From CAVPTL01 sp963794415 (lineage in GTDB: Bacteria; Actinomycetota; Thermoleophilia; Gaiellales; JAICJC01): 64,000 nt of DNA. Both the position numbers and the translations under genes were made by a program. How positions within the stretch are numbered: position 1 is the stretch's first letter; each line of letters starts with the position of its first letter. Positions 1 through 9,025 of the stretch are shown in pieces. The notes under the pieces were generated by a model. It did not search any database and was not told the origin of the DNA. It was given only the letters and a program-made list of their open reading frames with translations. The stretch covers positions 434,001-498,000 of the forward strand of contig CAWCDI010000002.1 of NCBI GenBank assembly GCA_963794415.1, in the 5' to 3' direction.

Positions 1-1222
1 CGTAGCTCACAAACGGCAGCGTGATGCCGGTGAGCGGCACGAGCCGCGTCACCCCGCCGACGATGAGGAACGCCTGCAGCGCGAAGGCAAACGTGAGGCC
101 GGCGGCGAGCAGGGTCGAGAACCCGTCCTCGGCCAGCGTCGCCACCTTGAAGCCGCGGTAGGCGAACAGCAGGTACACCAGCAGGAGGCCGGCGGCGCCC
201 GCGAGCCCCGCCTCATCGGCCCACACGGCGTAGATGCCGTCGGTCTGGGCCGCGGGGATGATGGGGTGCGGCGGCTTTCCCACCAGCTGGAAGCTCTTGC
301 CGAGCCCCGTGCCGAACACGCCGCCGTCTGCGATGGCCTCGATGGACTGGACGATCTGGTAGCCGCTCGACTGGGCAGTCTTCCACGGGTCGAGCCAGAT
401 CGTGAACCGCTCGTGCACGTGGCCGATGCTGTGGTAGACCACGTAGGAGCCGGCGGCGAAGAGCAGCAGGCCGATCACGGTGTAGGCGTGCCGCCCCGTC
501 GCCACGTAGAGCATCGCGAGGAAGATGCCGAAGAGCAGGAGCGCCGTGCCGAGGTCGTTCATCACGATCACCACCACCAGCGCGAGGCCGGTCATCAGGA
601 GGAGCGGCCCGAAGTGCTTGAGCGCCGGGATGCCGATGCCAAGCACCTTGCGGTGGGCGAAGGTGAGCACCTCGCGCTTCTCGCGCAGGTAGCCCGCCAG
701 GAAGATCACCAGCAGGAGCTTTGCGAACTCGCCCGGCTGCACCTGGATGCCGCCGACGCGGAGCCACAGCTTGGCGCCGTTCACCGTGGTGCCGGCAACC
801 ATCGTGAAGGCGAGGAGCCCCACCGCGGCGGCCGCGAGCGTGTACTTGTAGCTCTCGAGCTTCCGGTGGTCGCGCAGCAGGAAGATCAGGGCCGTGAACC
901 CGGCGAGGCCCACGATGATCCACACCGACTGGTCGCGGGCGAGCACCGGGTCGAGCCGGTAGATCTCGATCAGCCCGATCGCGCTCATGAGCGCTGCCAG
1001 CGGCAGGAGCCACGGATCGGCGTTGGGCAGGCCCGCGCGCACCACCAGGTGGGCGACCACGAAGAGCGCCAGGAAGAGGCCGGCATAGATCAGGGACGTC
1101 GAGCGGATGTCCTGCTGCCGCGCCGTGTAGACCGCCAGGAAGCCCACGGCGGTGAGCACGCCGACCCACGCCAGGTTCACCAGCTCGCGCATGCGCGGGG
1201 TGCGCATGAGGCGGACGATCAC
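1..1222 (-). CDS. rodA: RodA/FtsW family SEDS glycosyltransferase (3' end cut by window)
   Basis: Polytopic membrane protein of the SEDS family, which polymerises lipid II glycan strands during elongation or division. About 407 codons are visible and the C-terminus runs off the window just after ITLPFVSY, the start of the conserved C-terminal SEDS motif. The core QPGEFAKLLLVIF and NDLGTALLLF segments and the SIEAIADGGVFGTGLGKS loop are readable. I chose GTG at 1222, which overlaps the TGA of the PP2C gene (GTGA) and has GGAG upstream; ATG at 1207 is the alternative. It is last in a kinase-FHA-FHA-PP2C-SEDS run, the usual actinobacterial order, so a penicillin-binding protein gene is expected beyond the window edge. 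RodA rather than FtsW is inferred from this context. Confidence 0.9.
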   Translation of the reverse strand, partial: MIVRLMRTPRMRELVNLAWVGVLTAVGFLAVYTARQQDIRSTSLIYAGLFLALFVVAHLVVRAGLPNADPWLLPLAALMSAIGLIEIYRLDPVLARDQSVWIIVGLAGFTALIFLLRDHRKLESYKYTLAAAAVGLLAFTMVAGTTVNGAKLWLRVGGIQVQPGEFAKLLLVIFLAGYLREKREVLTFAHRKVLGIGIPALKHFGPLLLMTGLALVVVIVMNDLGTALLLFGIFLAMLYVATGRHAYTVIGLLLFAAGSYVVYHSIGHVHERFTIWLDPWKTAQSSGYQIVQSIEAIADGGVFGTGLGKSFQLVGKPPHPIIPAAQTDGIYAVWADEAGLAGAAGLLLVYLLFAYRGFKVATLAEDGFSTLLAAGLTFAFALQAFLIVGGVTRLVPLTGITLPFVSY

Positions 1223-2361
1223 GGCAGCTCCAGCGGCTGGATGGCCGCGCGCGCGTCGCTCTGGGACTGCAGCTTGTGGTCGAAGAGCTTTGCCCGCTCG
1301 CTCTCGGAGAGCGACCGGTACTGGACGTCGGAGAGGTAGGTCTCGTGGTAGAGGTGGATGCCGCCGGGGAGCTCCACCGGCACGCCCTGGTAGACCGCGA
1401 CCTGGCCGCTTCGCTGGTCGGCACCGACGAAGTGGCTCCAGCGAAGCCCCGCGATCGCGCCCACCACGGCGATGGCGATCACCACGAGCACCGCGATGGT
1501 GGTCAGCACGATGCGCAGCGTGTGCCGGGTGCCGGGCGGCCGGGGCTCGGCCTCGGTGTCGTCGTCGGCGGCGCCGCCGAACCACACCTCGGGCGGCAGC
1601 ACGTGCTCGCCGGGCGTCTGCTCGTCGTCCTCGGTGGGGGTCAGGTCGTCGATCCTGAACACGATCACCGTGACGTTGTCCTCGCCGCCTGCGTTCAGCG
1701 CCGCGCGCACCAGCTCGCCGGCTGCGGACTCTGCCGTGTCGGTATCGGCCAGCAGTCGCTCGATGGTGTGCTCGTCCACCATGGACGTGAGCCCGTCGCT
1801 GCAGAGCAGGAAGATGTCGCCCGGCTCGGACTCGACGGTGAAGGTGTCCACCAACACGTTGGGCTCGACGCCCAGCACGCGCGTGATCACGCTTCGCTGG
1901 GGATGGTGGGCGGCCTCCTCCTCGGTCAGCTCGCCGGCGCGCACGAGCTCGCCCACCAGCGAGTGGTCGTCGGTGAGACGGCGGAGCTCGCCGTTTCGCA
2001 GCAGGTAGGCGCGGCTGTCGCCGACGTGGCCGAACGCGACCCGGCCGTCCTCGCCCACCAGCGCCGAGACGGCGGTGGTGCCCATGCCGGTGACCTCGCT
2101 GTCGTTCCGCGCCCGCTCGATGATGCTGTCGTTGGCCGCCGTGATGGTGTCGCGCAGGGTGGACTCGCCGCGCGCGGGCACGAGGCGCGCCGCGGCGAAC
2201 TGCTCGGTGGCAAGGCGCGAGGCGATCTCGCCGGCCTGCGCGCCGCCCATGCCGTCGGCGATCATGAAGAGCGGCTCGCGGATGAGGTAGGAGTCCTCGT
2301 TGATGCGCCGCACGTTGCCGGTCTGCGTCGCGCCCGCGCGGTCGGAGACGCCGCGCCTCAT
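1219..2361 (-). CDS. pstP: PP2C-type Ser/Thr protein phosphatase with membrane anchor
   Basis: 380 aa. Residues 1 to about 235 are a PP2C catalytic domain with the metal-binding motifs NEDSY, ADGMGG, GHVGDSRAY, CSDGLTSM and GGEDNVTVIV. A linker and one transmembrane helix (HTLRIVLTTIAVLVVIAIAV) follow, then a short outside segment. This is the layout of mycobacterial PstP, which removes phosphate from Ser/Thr kinases and FHA proteins controlling cell-wall growth. The ATG overlaps the stop of the upstream FHA gene by 4 bp and its own stop overlaps the rodA start, so the genes are probably translated together. Confidence 0.92.
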   Translation of the reverse strand: MRRGVSDRAGATQTGNVRRINEDSYLIREPLFMIADGMGGAQAGEIASRLATEQFAAARLVPARGESTLRDTITAANDSIIERARNDSEVTGMGTTAVSALVGEDGRVAFGHVGDSRAYLLRNGELRRLTDDHSLVGELVRAGELTEEEAAHHPQRSVITRVLGVEPNVLVDTFTVESEPGDIFLLCSDGLTSMVDEHTIERLLADTDTAESAAGELVRAALNAGGEDNVTVIVFRIDDLTPTEDDEQTPGEHVLPPEVWFGGAADDDTEAEPRPPGTRHTLRIVLTTIAVLVVIAIAVVGAIAGLRWSHFVGADQRSGQVAVYQGVPVELPGGIHLYHETYLSDVQYRSLSESERAKLFDHKLQSQSDARAAIQPLELP

Positions 2362-2819
2362 GCTGCACGCTCGTAGGTGAACTGCGTCTGGCCGATGGTG
2401 ATCGTGTCGCCCTCGATGAGCGACTGGGCGCCGCTCAGGCGCTGGCCGTTCACGAAGGTGCCGTTGGTGGAGTGCAGGTCCTCGATCACGTCGGTGTCGC
2501 TTCCGCGCACGAACCGGCAGTGCCGCGCCGACGCGTAGCCGTCGGCCTCGAGCGTGATGTCCACCGTGCCCTCGCGGCCCACGGTGAGCTCGTGCGAGAT
2601 GGGGATGCGCGATCCCTCGGGGAGCTCCGGGCTATGCGTCACGACGAGCCGCGCCACGGGCCGCTCGGGCACCGGCGCAGCAGGCCGCACCGGGGTGAGG
2701 ATCATGCTCTCCTGTCCCACCTCCATGTCCCTGGAGGCCACCCGGATCACGCGCCAGATGAACAGGTAGAGCAGCACCACGAACCCGATCTTGAGTGCCA
2801 GCAGTAATTGGTCAACCAA
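2358..2819 (-). CDS. fhaB: FHA-domain protein with N-terminal membrane helix (FhaB-like)
   Basis: 153 aa. The N-terminus has a single hydrophobic helix (LKIGFVVLLYLFIWRVIRVA), then a linker, then an FHA domain at about residues 68-150 with the phosphothreonine-binding signature VGREGTVDITL, ARHCRF and LHSTNGTFVNG. FHA domains bind phosphothreonine peptides and recruit kinase substrates. Size, anchor and position between another FHA gene and the PP2C gene match mycobacterial FhaB/FipA. It overlaps the upstream FHA gene by 8 bp. Confidence 0.88.
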   Translation of the reverse strand: MVDQLLLALKIGFVVLLYLFIWRVIRVASRDMEVGQESMILTPVRPAAPVPERPVARLVVTHSPELPEGSRIPISHELTVGREGTVDITLEADGYASARHCRFVRGSDTDVIEDLHSTNGTFVNGQRLSGAQSLIEGDTITIGQTQFTYERAA

Positions 2820-3660
2820 GGCGGCGCTCGAACGTGAGCTTGGTCTGGCCCACGCCGATCACGTCCCCATGCATCAGCGCAGTCTCGTTGACGGTGATGC
2901 CATTGACCTCTGTGCCGTTGGTGGAGCCCAGGTCGACCAGCGAGTAGCCCTCGCCGATGTGCCGGATCTCCGCGTGCGTGCGCGACGCGTTGGGATCGGC
3001 CAGCACGATGGTGCAGCTGGACGAGCGGCCGATGGTGGACACGGGCCGCGAGAGGTCGAGCGTCTGGCCGGCCCAGGTGATGGTGGCGATGTCGGGCTCG
3101 GGCTCCGGGTCGGGCTCGGGGGCGGGCGGAGCGGGCACGGGGGCATACACCATGGTCTCGCTGCCCGCGGGCGGCGCGGGCACCGGCGGGAGCGGCGGCA
3201 CGACGGGAACGGGCACCGGCTCGTCGGGGATGGGCACCGGCGGCGCGGCCGAGACCATGTCGGCGCTGGGCGTGACCACCGGGATGTCGTTGCCGTCCAC
3301 GCTATCCACCGAGATGCCGAAGAGGCCCACGCTCAGCTCGGGCTCGGTCTCGAGCACCACGTGCGGGCGCGTCGCAAGGCTGTAGCCCTCGCGCCGCGCG
3401 TGCTCGGCGAGGTACTCCTCGAGCTCGTTGGTCATCTGCGTCTCGTAGGCCGCGAACTGCTCGCGGTCCTCGGGGTTCAGGTGCACCGTGTAGGCGTTGG
3501 GCACGTAGACGCGGTGGATCGAGATGGTGCGGTGGTCGTCCATCTCCTTGGCCAGCTTGCGCGCCAATTCGACAGGCTGCACCCCCGAGCGGAGCGTGCG
3601 GCCAAACGCCCCCTCGACCAGGTCACCGATCTTGCGTTCGATGTTGCGAAGAACACTCAT
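2812..3660 (-). CDS. fhaA: FhaA-like protein: DUF3662 domain plus C-terminal FHA domain
   Basis: About 282 aa from ATG 3660. The N-terminal region (VLRNIERKIGDLVEGAFG, then VQPVELARKLAKEMDDHR) is the DUF3662 domain found in actinobacterial FhaA. A proline/glutamate-rich linker follows, and a C-terminal FHA domain carries IGRSSSCTIVL, SRTHAEI and LGSTNGTEVNG. In mycobacteria FhaA binds kinase-phosphorylated partners and regulates peptidoglycan synthesis. An in-frame GTG at 3708 overlaps the kinase stop (GTGA) and would add 16 residues. I prefer ATG 3660 because the family begins near this conserved segment, but neither start has a clear ribosome binding site. Confidence 0.85.
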   Translation of the reverse strand: MSVLRNIERKIGDLVEGAFGRTLRSGVQPVELARKLAKEMDDHRTISIHRVYVPNAYTVHLNPEDREQFAAYETQMTNELEEYLAEHARREGYSLATRPHVVLETEPELSVGLFGISVDSVDGNDIPVVTPSADMVSAAPPVPIPDEPVPVPVVPPLPPVPAPPAGSETMVYAPVPAPPAPEPDPEPEPDIATITWAGQTLDLSRPVSTIGRSSSCTIVLADPNASRTHAEIRHIGEGYSLVDLGSTNGTEVNGITVNETALMHGDVIGVGQTKLTFERRLG

Positions 3661-3704
3661 GCTTTGAGAAGGGGTGGGGGCACTGGCACCTGAATGCTTA
3701 GGGC

Positions 3705-5348
3705 TCACCTACCGAAGCTGAACCGAGGGTGCACCAGCGCCCAGGCGGCCGGGATTATAGCCGCCACCAGCGCAACCAAGGCCGCTCGGGGCCACAGCTG
3801 CCCGGCCGAGCCCTGCACGATGGGGACGGCGAGCATGGCGAGCCCGTAGCCCAGCGCCCAGGCGGTGACGGCGAGGCCGCGGCGCCCGGACGGGTGGTTC
3901 CACGCCTGCGGCAGGATCGTTGCGAAGACGACCATGGCGACGGCGACGCCCAGCGCCTGCGGAGCGCGTGCGAGCACCTCGAGGTAGACGAAGGGGTTGT
4001 TCGAGCCGGCCACGCCCGCCGTGGCGGACTCCGGGACGAGGTTTCCGGTTGCGAGGACGATGACTGCGCCGATCGAGGCCTCGCAGATGCGCCGTGTGCG
4101 GGTGGGCGCCGTGCCGGCCACCAGCGCGTAGGCCGGGCCGAGCCCGATCAGGGCCAGCGGCCATGCCACGAGCGGCAGCAGCGGCCGGTTTCGGCCCCAG
4201 TCGCGCGAGAGGTGGATCCAGGTTGCCGAGAGGCCGATCCAGAGGAGCCCGGCAGCCTCGGCGAGGTTCCAGAACGCCGGCACGCAGAGCACCGCGCCCG
4301 CGGTGAGCGCGACGCGCGGCCGAAACCACGCCACCGCGCCGAGCGCGACGGCCAGCGGCAGCGTCCACGGGGTGGGGTAGAACGGGAAGGCGGTGAGCAC
4401 GAAGAGCGTCGAGATCGCCGCAAGGCCCGTGGCGCCTGCGCGCGCGGTGAGCGGGCTCACCAGCGGGACGCGGCGGGGCTCGGGGGTGCTCTCGGGCTCG
4501 GCGGCCAGCTGCTCGGCGGGGTCGGGCTCGGGCGCCAGGCACGACAGCAGGCGGTCGCGCAGCTCGTTGGCCGAAGGCCGCTTGCGCGGGTCGCGGTCGA
4601 GCGATCGCGCGAGCACGTCGGAGAGCTCGCGGGGGATCTCCGGGCGGGTCTCGGAGAGCGGCCGGGCGCCCTCGCGGAGCTTCTCGAGCAGGTCGGGCAG
4701 CGTGCGGGCCTTGAACGGGTTTCGCCCCGAGAGGAAGGAGTAGAGGGTGAGCCCTGCGGCCCACACGTCGGTGGCGCCCGACGCGCGCTCGCCGGCGGCC
4801 TGCTCGGGCGCCATGTAGGAGAGCGTGCCCATCAGGCGGTCCTCGAACGTGGTCTCGAGCGCGTCCTCGTCGCGGGCGATGCCGAAGTCGGTGAGGCACA
4901 CCTCGCCGGTTGTCGAGACCAGGATGTTGGCGGGCTTCACATCGCGGTGGATGACGCCGCGCGAGTGCGCGTGGGCCAGCGCATCGGCCACGGCGGCGAT
5001 CGCGCGCACGGCCTGCTCGTCGCTCAGGTCGGTCTTGTCGAACCGCTCGCCCACCACCAGCTCGGAGATGAGGTAGGCGTTGTCGTCGTCGGACTCGACG
5101 CCCACCACCGTGTGGATGTTGGGGTGTGCCAGCTTCGATGCGGTGCGTGCCTCGCGCTCGGCGCGGGCGGCCAGCCCTTCGCTGCGCCGGAAGACCTTGA
5201 CGGCGACCGATCCGGTGCCGCGCGAGTCGCGTCCCGAGTAGACAGACCCGAACCCGCCCTTGCCCAGGATCTCCTCGAGCTGGTAGCGACCGGCCACGGT
5301 GCGGCCGGACAGATCGGATGTGGGGTCAAGCTGAGCGGGTTGTGCCAC
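3705..5348 (-). CDS. Ser/Thr protein kinase with multi-span membrane C-terminus
   Basis: About 547 aa from GTG 5348. The Hanks-type kinase domain spans roughly residues 19-275: glycine loop GKGGFGSVY, VAVK lysine, HRDVKPANIL catalytic loop, DFGIAR, and GTLSYMAPEQ activation-segment end. A Pro/Glu-rich linker is followed by about 250 residues of hydrophobic helices. There are no PASTA repeats, so it is not a standard PknB despite sitting in the pstP/fha cluster. A much longer reading upstream runs antisense to the next gene and is not real. It is the first gene of the minus-strand run and shares a short upstream region with the divergent gene at 5421. Confidence 0.9.
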   Translation of the reverse strand: MAQPAQLDPTSDLSGRTVAGRYQLEEILGKGGFGSVYSGRDSRGTGSVAVKVFRRSEGLAARAEREARTASKLAHPNIHTVVGVESDDDNAYLISELVVGERFDKTDLSDEQAVRAIAAVADALAHAHSRGVIHRDVKPANILVSTTGEVCLTDFGIARDEDALETTFEDRLMGTLSYMAPEQAAGERASGATDVWAAGLTLYSFLSGRNPFKARTLPDLLEKLREGARPLSETRPEIPRELSDVLARSLDRDPRKRPSANELRDRLLSCLAPEPDPAEQLAAEPESTPEPRRVPLVSPLTARAGATGLAAISTLFVLTAFPFYPTPWTLPLAVALGAVAWFRPRVALTAGAVLCVPAFWNLAEAAGLLWIGLSATWIHLSRDWGRNRPLLPLVAWPLALIGLGPAYALVAGTAPTRTRRICEASIGAVIVLATGNLVPESATAGVAGSNNPFVYLEVLARAPQALGVAVAMVVFATILPQAWNHPSGRRGLAVTAWALGYGLAMLAVPIVQGSAGQLWPRAALVALVAAIIPAAWALVHPRFSFGR

Positions 5349-5407
5349 GTGCTTGAGTTTGGCTGGAGGGGCCAAGAGTCCTGCAAATCCCTGTCCGTAT
5401 GCCGTGG

Positions 5408-5413
5408 TAGTGT
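5408..5413 (+). promoter_or_regulatory. Candidate -10 box TAGTGT, leaderless start
   Basis: TAGTGT ends 7 bp before the GTG at 5421 and no Shine-Dalgarno sequence is visible, which suggests transcription starts at the GTG. Confidence 0.4.
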
Positions 5414-5420
5414 GACTTTT

Positions 5421-6644
5421 GTGCCTCCTGATGACTTCTTCGACGAGGACTGGGAGGAGCCAAGCAAGCCCCAGGATACGGGCGTCACCCGGCCTTCGGG
5501 TGGCTCCACTCCTCGCGACACCGACGCTTCGAACCCCCCTCCGCGGGCTCCTCGGTCGCGGCCGACGCTGCGCACCTCTGCGCGCGGGGGCAGTGGTGGT
5601 GGCGGCGGCGGACCGCGCCGGCCCCGCTCGACGCAGTCGGTGGAGTACGGGCGGCTGGCGCTGCTCGGCGGCGGCATCCTCGTGGTGGTGCTGCTCGGCT
5701 GGCTCCTGGTGAGCTGGCTCACCGGCGGCGGGGGCGAGTCGGCCCAGCAGAAGTACTTCAACGACCTGCGCCCCATCGTGACCTCGTCCAACCAGACCGG
5801 CAAGGACTTCCACTCGCTGATGCTCTCGAGCGCCATCTCCGAGCAGAAGTTCACCTCGCAGCTCACCACGCTCCAGCAGCAGTCGCAGGCCGCGGTCAAC
5901 AAGGCGACGTCGCTGAAGCCCCCGAAGGAGCTCGAGGGCGTGCAGCCGTTCCTGCTGCAGTCGCTCCAGTACCGCGTCAACGGCCTCCGCTGCCTGGCGA
6001 ACAACGCCGCCGCCGCGTGGAAGGCCAAGGGCGTGGTGAAGTCCGGCACCGCCATGGCGGCGTGCACGCAGAAGCTTCTGGCCTCCGACGTGATCTACGA
6101 GGACTCGTTCTCGGGCGCGTCCACCGCCATCCTGCAGGCCGACAAGACGGTGGCCCAGCCGCCTACCTCGCAGTTCCTGGCGCCGAGCGACACCAACCTC
6201 GTGCTGCCGTCCGGCTTCGGCGCCGCCATCCAGCGCATGTCCAAGCCGCCCACGGGTTTGCACGGCACGGAGGTCGGGAAGATCGTGGCCAAGCCGTCGG
6301 GCGTCGTCCTGAAGGGCGCCGGCCCGACCACCGTCAAGAACTCGACCGGGCTCTCGTTCCAGGTGACCATCATCAACAAGGGCAACTTCACCGAGGTGCA
6401 GATCCCCATCCACTTCAAGATGACCCACCCCGGCAACAAGCCGCTCGAGCTGAGCAAGACGATCAGCTCGATCGCCGCCGGGGCGAAGGTGAAGGTGTCG
6501 TTCGGCCAGATCTTCGACAGCTCCAACGTGCCGCAGTACGGGTCGCCGTACACGCTCACGATCACCAGCGATAAGGTGCCGGGCGAAGTGAAGCTCGACA
6601 ACAACACGCGCACGACGAAGGTCACCTTCACGGTCGCCGGATGA
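5421..6644 (+). CDS. Membrane-anchored protein with extracellular CARDB-like domain, function unknown
   Basis: 407 aa. About 75 disordered residues rich in Pro, Arg, Ser and Gly are followed by one transmembrane helix (LLGGGILVVVLLGWLLVSWL), a helical extracytoplasmic region, and a C-terminal beta-rich region (VKNSTGLSFQVTIINKGNF, VKLDNNTRTTKVTF) that resembles CARDB/adhesion-type folds. I do not recognise a named family. It is divergent from the kinase gene and overlaps the next gene by 4 bp (ATGA). A cell-envelope role linked to the kinase cluster is inference from position only. Confidence 0.8.
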   Translation: MPPDDFFDEDWEEPSKPQDTGVTRPSGGSTPRDTDASNPPPRAPRSRPTLRTSARGGSGGGGGGPRRPRSTQSVEYGRLALLGGGILVVVLLGWLLVSWLTGGGGESAQQKYFNDLRPIVTSSNQTGKDFHSLMLSSAISEQKFTSQLTTLQQQSQAAVNKATSLKPPKELEGVQPFLLQSLQYRVNGLRCLANNAAAAWKAKGVVKSGTAMAACTQKLLASDVIYEDSFSGASTAILQADKTVAQPPTSQFLAPSDTNLVLPSGFGAAIQRMSKPPTGLHGTEVGKIVAKPSGVVLKGAGPTTVKNSTGLSFQVTIINKGNFTEVQIPIHFKMTHPGNKPLELSKTISSIAAGAKVKVSFGQIFDSSNVPQYGSPYTLTITSDKVPGEVKLDNNTRTTKVTFTVAG

Positions 6645-7123
6645 GCCGTACCGACATGGCCTTCTATCTGGCGATCGCCGCTGCGGCGCTCGCAGTGATC
6701 CTCGCGATCATGGTGATCTGGCTGCTGGTCTCGGTGCGCCGGCTGCGGGCGAACCAGCGGCTGGTGGTCAACGGCAACACGCACGACCTGGTGGAGTACG
6801 CGGTGGGGCTCCTGGCGCGCGTGGAGGCGTGCGAGTCGCGCTTCGGCGCCGTCGAGAACGCCACGGGCGCGGCCATCGGCCGCATCGACTCGTGCTTCCA
6901 GCGCCGCTCGCTGCTTCGCTACGACGCCCTGGAGGGCTCGGGCGGCAAGCAGTCGGCCACCATCGCGCTGACCGACGCCGGCGGCTCGGGCCTCGTGCTC
7001 TCGGCGATCCAGGGCCGCGACTACGCGCGCATCTACATCAAGGACGTGCGCGAGGGCGAGAGCGACGTCGAGCTCTCACCGGAGGAGCGCCGCGCCCTCG
7101 ACGTGGCCGCCGGCGAGCCGTAG
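6641..7123 (+). CDS. DUF4446 family membrane protein
   Basis: 160 aa: an N-terminal transmembrane helix (FYLAIAAAALAVILAIMVIW), a short coiled region, then the DUF4446 core with RRSLLRYDAL, ATIALTDAGGSGLVLSAI and YARIYIKDV. The family is common in Gram-positive bacteria and has no established function. Its ATG overlaps the TGA of the upstream gene, so the two are probably co-translated. Confidence 0.85.
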   Translation: MSRTDMAFYLAIAAAALAVILAIMVIWLLVSVRRLRANQRLVVNGNTHDLVEYAVGLLARVEACESRFGAVENATGAAIGRIDSCFQRRSLLRYDALEGSGGKQSATIALTDAGGSGLVLSAIQGRDYARIYIKDVREGESDVELSPEERRALDVAAGEP

Positions 7124-7344
7124 CGGCCTCAGGTCGGCGTCGAGGTCGCCGGCTTCCATGAGCCCGCGGGGTTGATGCGCGCCGTGGGCGTTGCTTTCAG
7201 CTCCTGGGCCCACGGCAGCCAGTAGGCCCACAGGTGGGGCTGCTTCGCGGTGGAGTTCGAGTGGCTTGCCAAGGCGATCTGCCGCCCAGTATCGGCACGG
7301 CTTCGGACGGCACGGTTCGTGGGCCAGCGTGTACCGTGGTGGGG

Positions 7345-7965
7345 ATGGCCCGGATCCGCCTCGTCCCGCAGTCCCGCGAGTTCTACGACCTGTTCAACCG
7401 CTCGGCGCAGAACCTGGTCACCACGGCCCGGCTCCTGCTCGAGCTGCTGGAGCACTACCCCGACCGCGCGGGGCTGGTGGACGAGATCAAGGACCGCGAG
7501 CACGAGGGCGACCAGGTCACGCACGAGATCGTCCAGCTGCTGCACAAGACGTTCGTCACGCCCATCGACCGCGAGGACATCTACGACCTCTGCACGGCGC
7601 TCGACGACATCTGCGACTTCATGGACGAGGTGGCCGACCAGCTCACGCTCTACGGCGTCGAGGAGGTGCCGGCCGAGGCGGTCGATCAGGCCGGCGTGAT
7701 CCTCCGCGCCGTTGACAAGCTGGCCGACGCCGTGGAGGGGCTCGACGGGCTGAAGGACGTCGGCGCGCTCCTGGTCGACATCCACTCGCTCGAGGACGAG
7801 GCCGACCGGCTGCTGCGAAAGGCCACGGCCAACCTCTTCTCCAACGGGCTCGATCCGCTGGTGGTGATCCGCTGGAAGGACATCCACCAGGGCCTCGAAC
7901 AGGCGGTCGATGCCTGTGAGCACGCCGCGCACGTGCTCGAGAGCGTGTATCTCAAGAACCGATGA
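7345..7965 (+). CDS. DUF47 family (PhoU-like) phosphate transport accessory protein
   Basis: 206 aa from ATG 7345, preceded by GGTGGGG. All-helical protein with the DUF47 features: FYDLFNRSAQNL, HEGDQVTHEIV, and the acidic segment TPIDREDIYDLCTALDDICDFMD typical of PhoU-like metal-cluster proteins. DUF47 proteins usually sit next to PiT transporters and are thought to regulate them. The following pit gene overlaps by 4 bp (ATGA), which supports that role. The 221 bp upstream hold no gene I can support. Confidence 0.9.
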   Translation: MARIRLVPQSREFYDLFNRSAQNLVTTARLLLELLEHYPDRAGLVDEIKDREHEGDQVTHEIVQLLHKTFVTPIDREDIYDLCTALDDICDFMDEVADQLTLYGVEEVPAEAVDQAGVILRAVDKLADAVEGLDGLKDVGALLVDIHSLEDEADRLLRKATANLFSNGLDPLVVIRWKDIHQGLEQAVDACEHAAHVLESVYLKNR

Positions 7966-8948
7966 ACGACACGCTCCTGGTGATCGTGATCGTGGTCGCG
8001 ATCGGCTTCGACTTCACCAACGGCTTCCATGACACCGCCAACGCCGTGGCCACGAGCGTCTCCACGCGCGCGCTCTCGCCGCGCACCGCGGTGCTCATCG
8101 CGGCTGTGATGAACCTCGCGGGCGCCTTTGCCTGGACGGCGGTGGCAACCACGGTCGGCAGCGGCCTCCTGAACGGCCAGGTGAGCCTGCGGGTGCTCCT
8201 CGCAGCGCTTCTGGGAGCGACCCTCTGGAACCTCCTCACCTGGCGGATGGGCCTTCCGTCGTCGTCGTCCCACGCCCTGATCGGCGCGCTCATCGGCGCG
8301 GCGGTGGCAGGCGGCGGCACCTCGGCCGTGAAGTGGGGCGGGCTCTGGGACAAGGTGATCATCCCGGCCGTCTCGAGCCCCCTCATCGGGCTCGTGCTGG
8401 CCGTGGTGGTGATGGTGGCGATCCTGTCGGCGTTTCGCAGGCTCCGCCCCGCGCCGCTGAACCGCATCTTCCGCCACTCGCAGATCGTCTCGGGCAGCCT
8501 CATGGCGTTTCTCCACGGCACGAACGATGCCCAGAAGACCATGGGCGTGATCGCCCTGGCGCTCTACTCGACGCACCACATCAGCTCGTTCTACATCCCG
8601 TGGTACGTGAAGGTCGGCGCCGGCCTCGCGCTGGGGATCGGCACCTATGTGGGCGGCTGGCGGATCATGCGCACGATGGGCACGCGCATCACGCGGCTCG
8701 AGGCTCCGCAGGGCTTCGCGGCCCAGACCACGGCGAGCCTCGTCCTCCTCTTCACCGCCCGAAACGGGTTCCCGATCTCGACCACCCAGGTCATCTCGGG
8801 ATCCGTGATGGGCGCCGGCGCCACCACCAAGCTCTCGGCCGTCCGCTGGGGCGTTGCCGCCAACATCGTGGTCGCGTGGGTCGTGACGCTGCCGGTGGCG
8901 GCGCTCTTTGCCGCCGGGCTCTACGCGCTGCTGGCACCGGTGACCTAA
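7962..8948 (+). CDS. pit: PiT family inorganic phosphate transporter
   Basis: 328 aa, about ten transmembrane helices. It has the duplicated PiT signature: GFDFTNGFHDTANAVATSV near the N-terminus and AFLHGTNDAQKTMGVI in the second half, plus the PSSSSHAL and FPISTTQVISGS loops. PiT proteins co-transport phosphate with protons or sodium. It is co-translated with the DUF47 gene. Confidence 0.95.
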   Translation: MNDTLLVIVIVVAIGFDFTNGFHDTANAVATSVSTRALSPRTAVLIAAVMNLAGAFAWTAVATTVGSGLLNGQVSLRVLLAALLGATLWNLLTWRMGLPSSSSHALIGALIGAAVAGGGTSAVKWGGLWDKVIIPAVSSPLIGLVLAVVVMVAILSAFRRLRPAPLNRIFRHSQIVSGSLMAFLHGTNDAQKTMGVIALALYSTHHISSFYIPWYVKVGAGLALGIGTYVGGWRIMRTMGTRITRLEAPQGFAAQTTASLVLLFTARNGFPISTTQVISGSVMGAGATTKLSAVRWGVAANIVVAWVVTLPVAALFAAGLYALLAPVT

Positions 8949-8965
8949 CCGGGCTCCAACCCGGT
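8948..8965 (+). terminator. Short hairpin at the end of pit
   Basis: ACCGGG (8948-8953) pairs with CCCGGT (8960-8965) around a 6-nt loop, starting at the last base of the stop codon. There is no T-run, so its role as a terminator is uncertain. Confidence 0.3.
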
Positions 8966-9025
8966 AGGCCCAGTACCTCGATCCGGGGATGTCGCTCCCG
9001 GGGCGTGGTCTATACCGTGCTCGCC

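Noticed and set aside
3729..5420. Long plus-strand open frame running into the gene at 5421
   Set aside because: It is antisense to the kinase; its composition is Arg/Gly/Ala-rich shadow coding and the real protein starts at GTG 5421.
7129..7280. Minus-strand open frame with a protein-like segment (HLWAYWLPWAQELKATP)
   Set aside because: Codon third positions look plausible, but the only start is a TTG giving 47 aa, the longer frame runs antisense to the DUF47 gene, and no family or ribosome binding site is seen.
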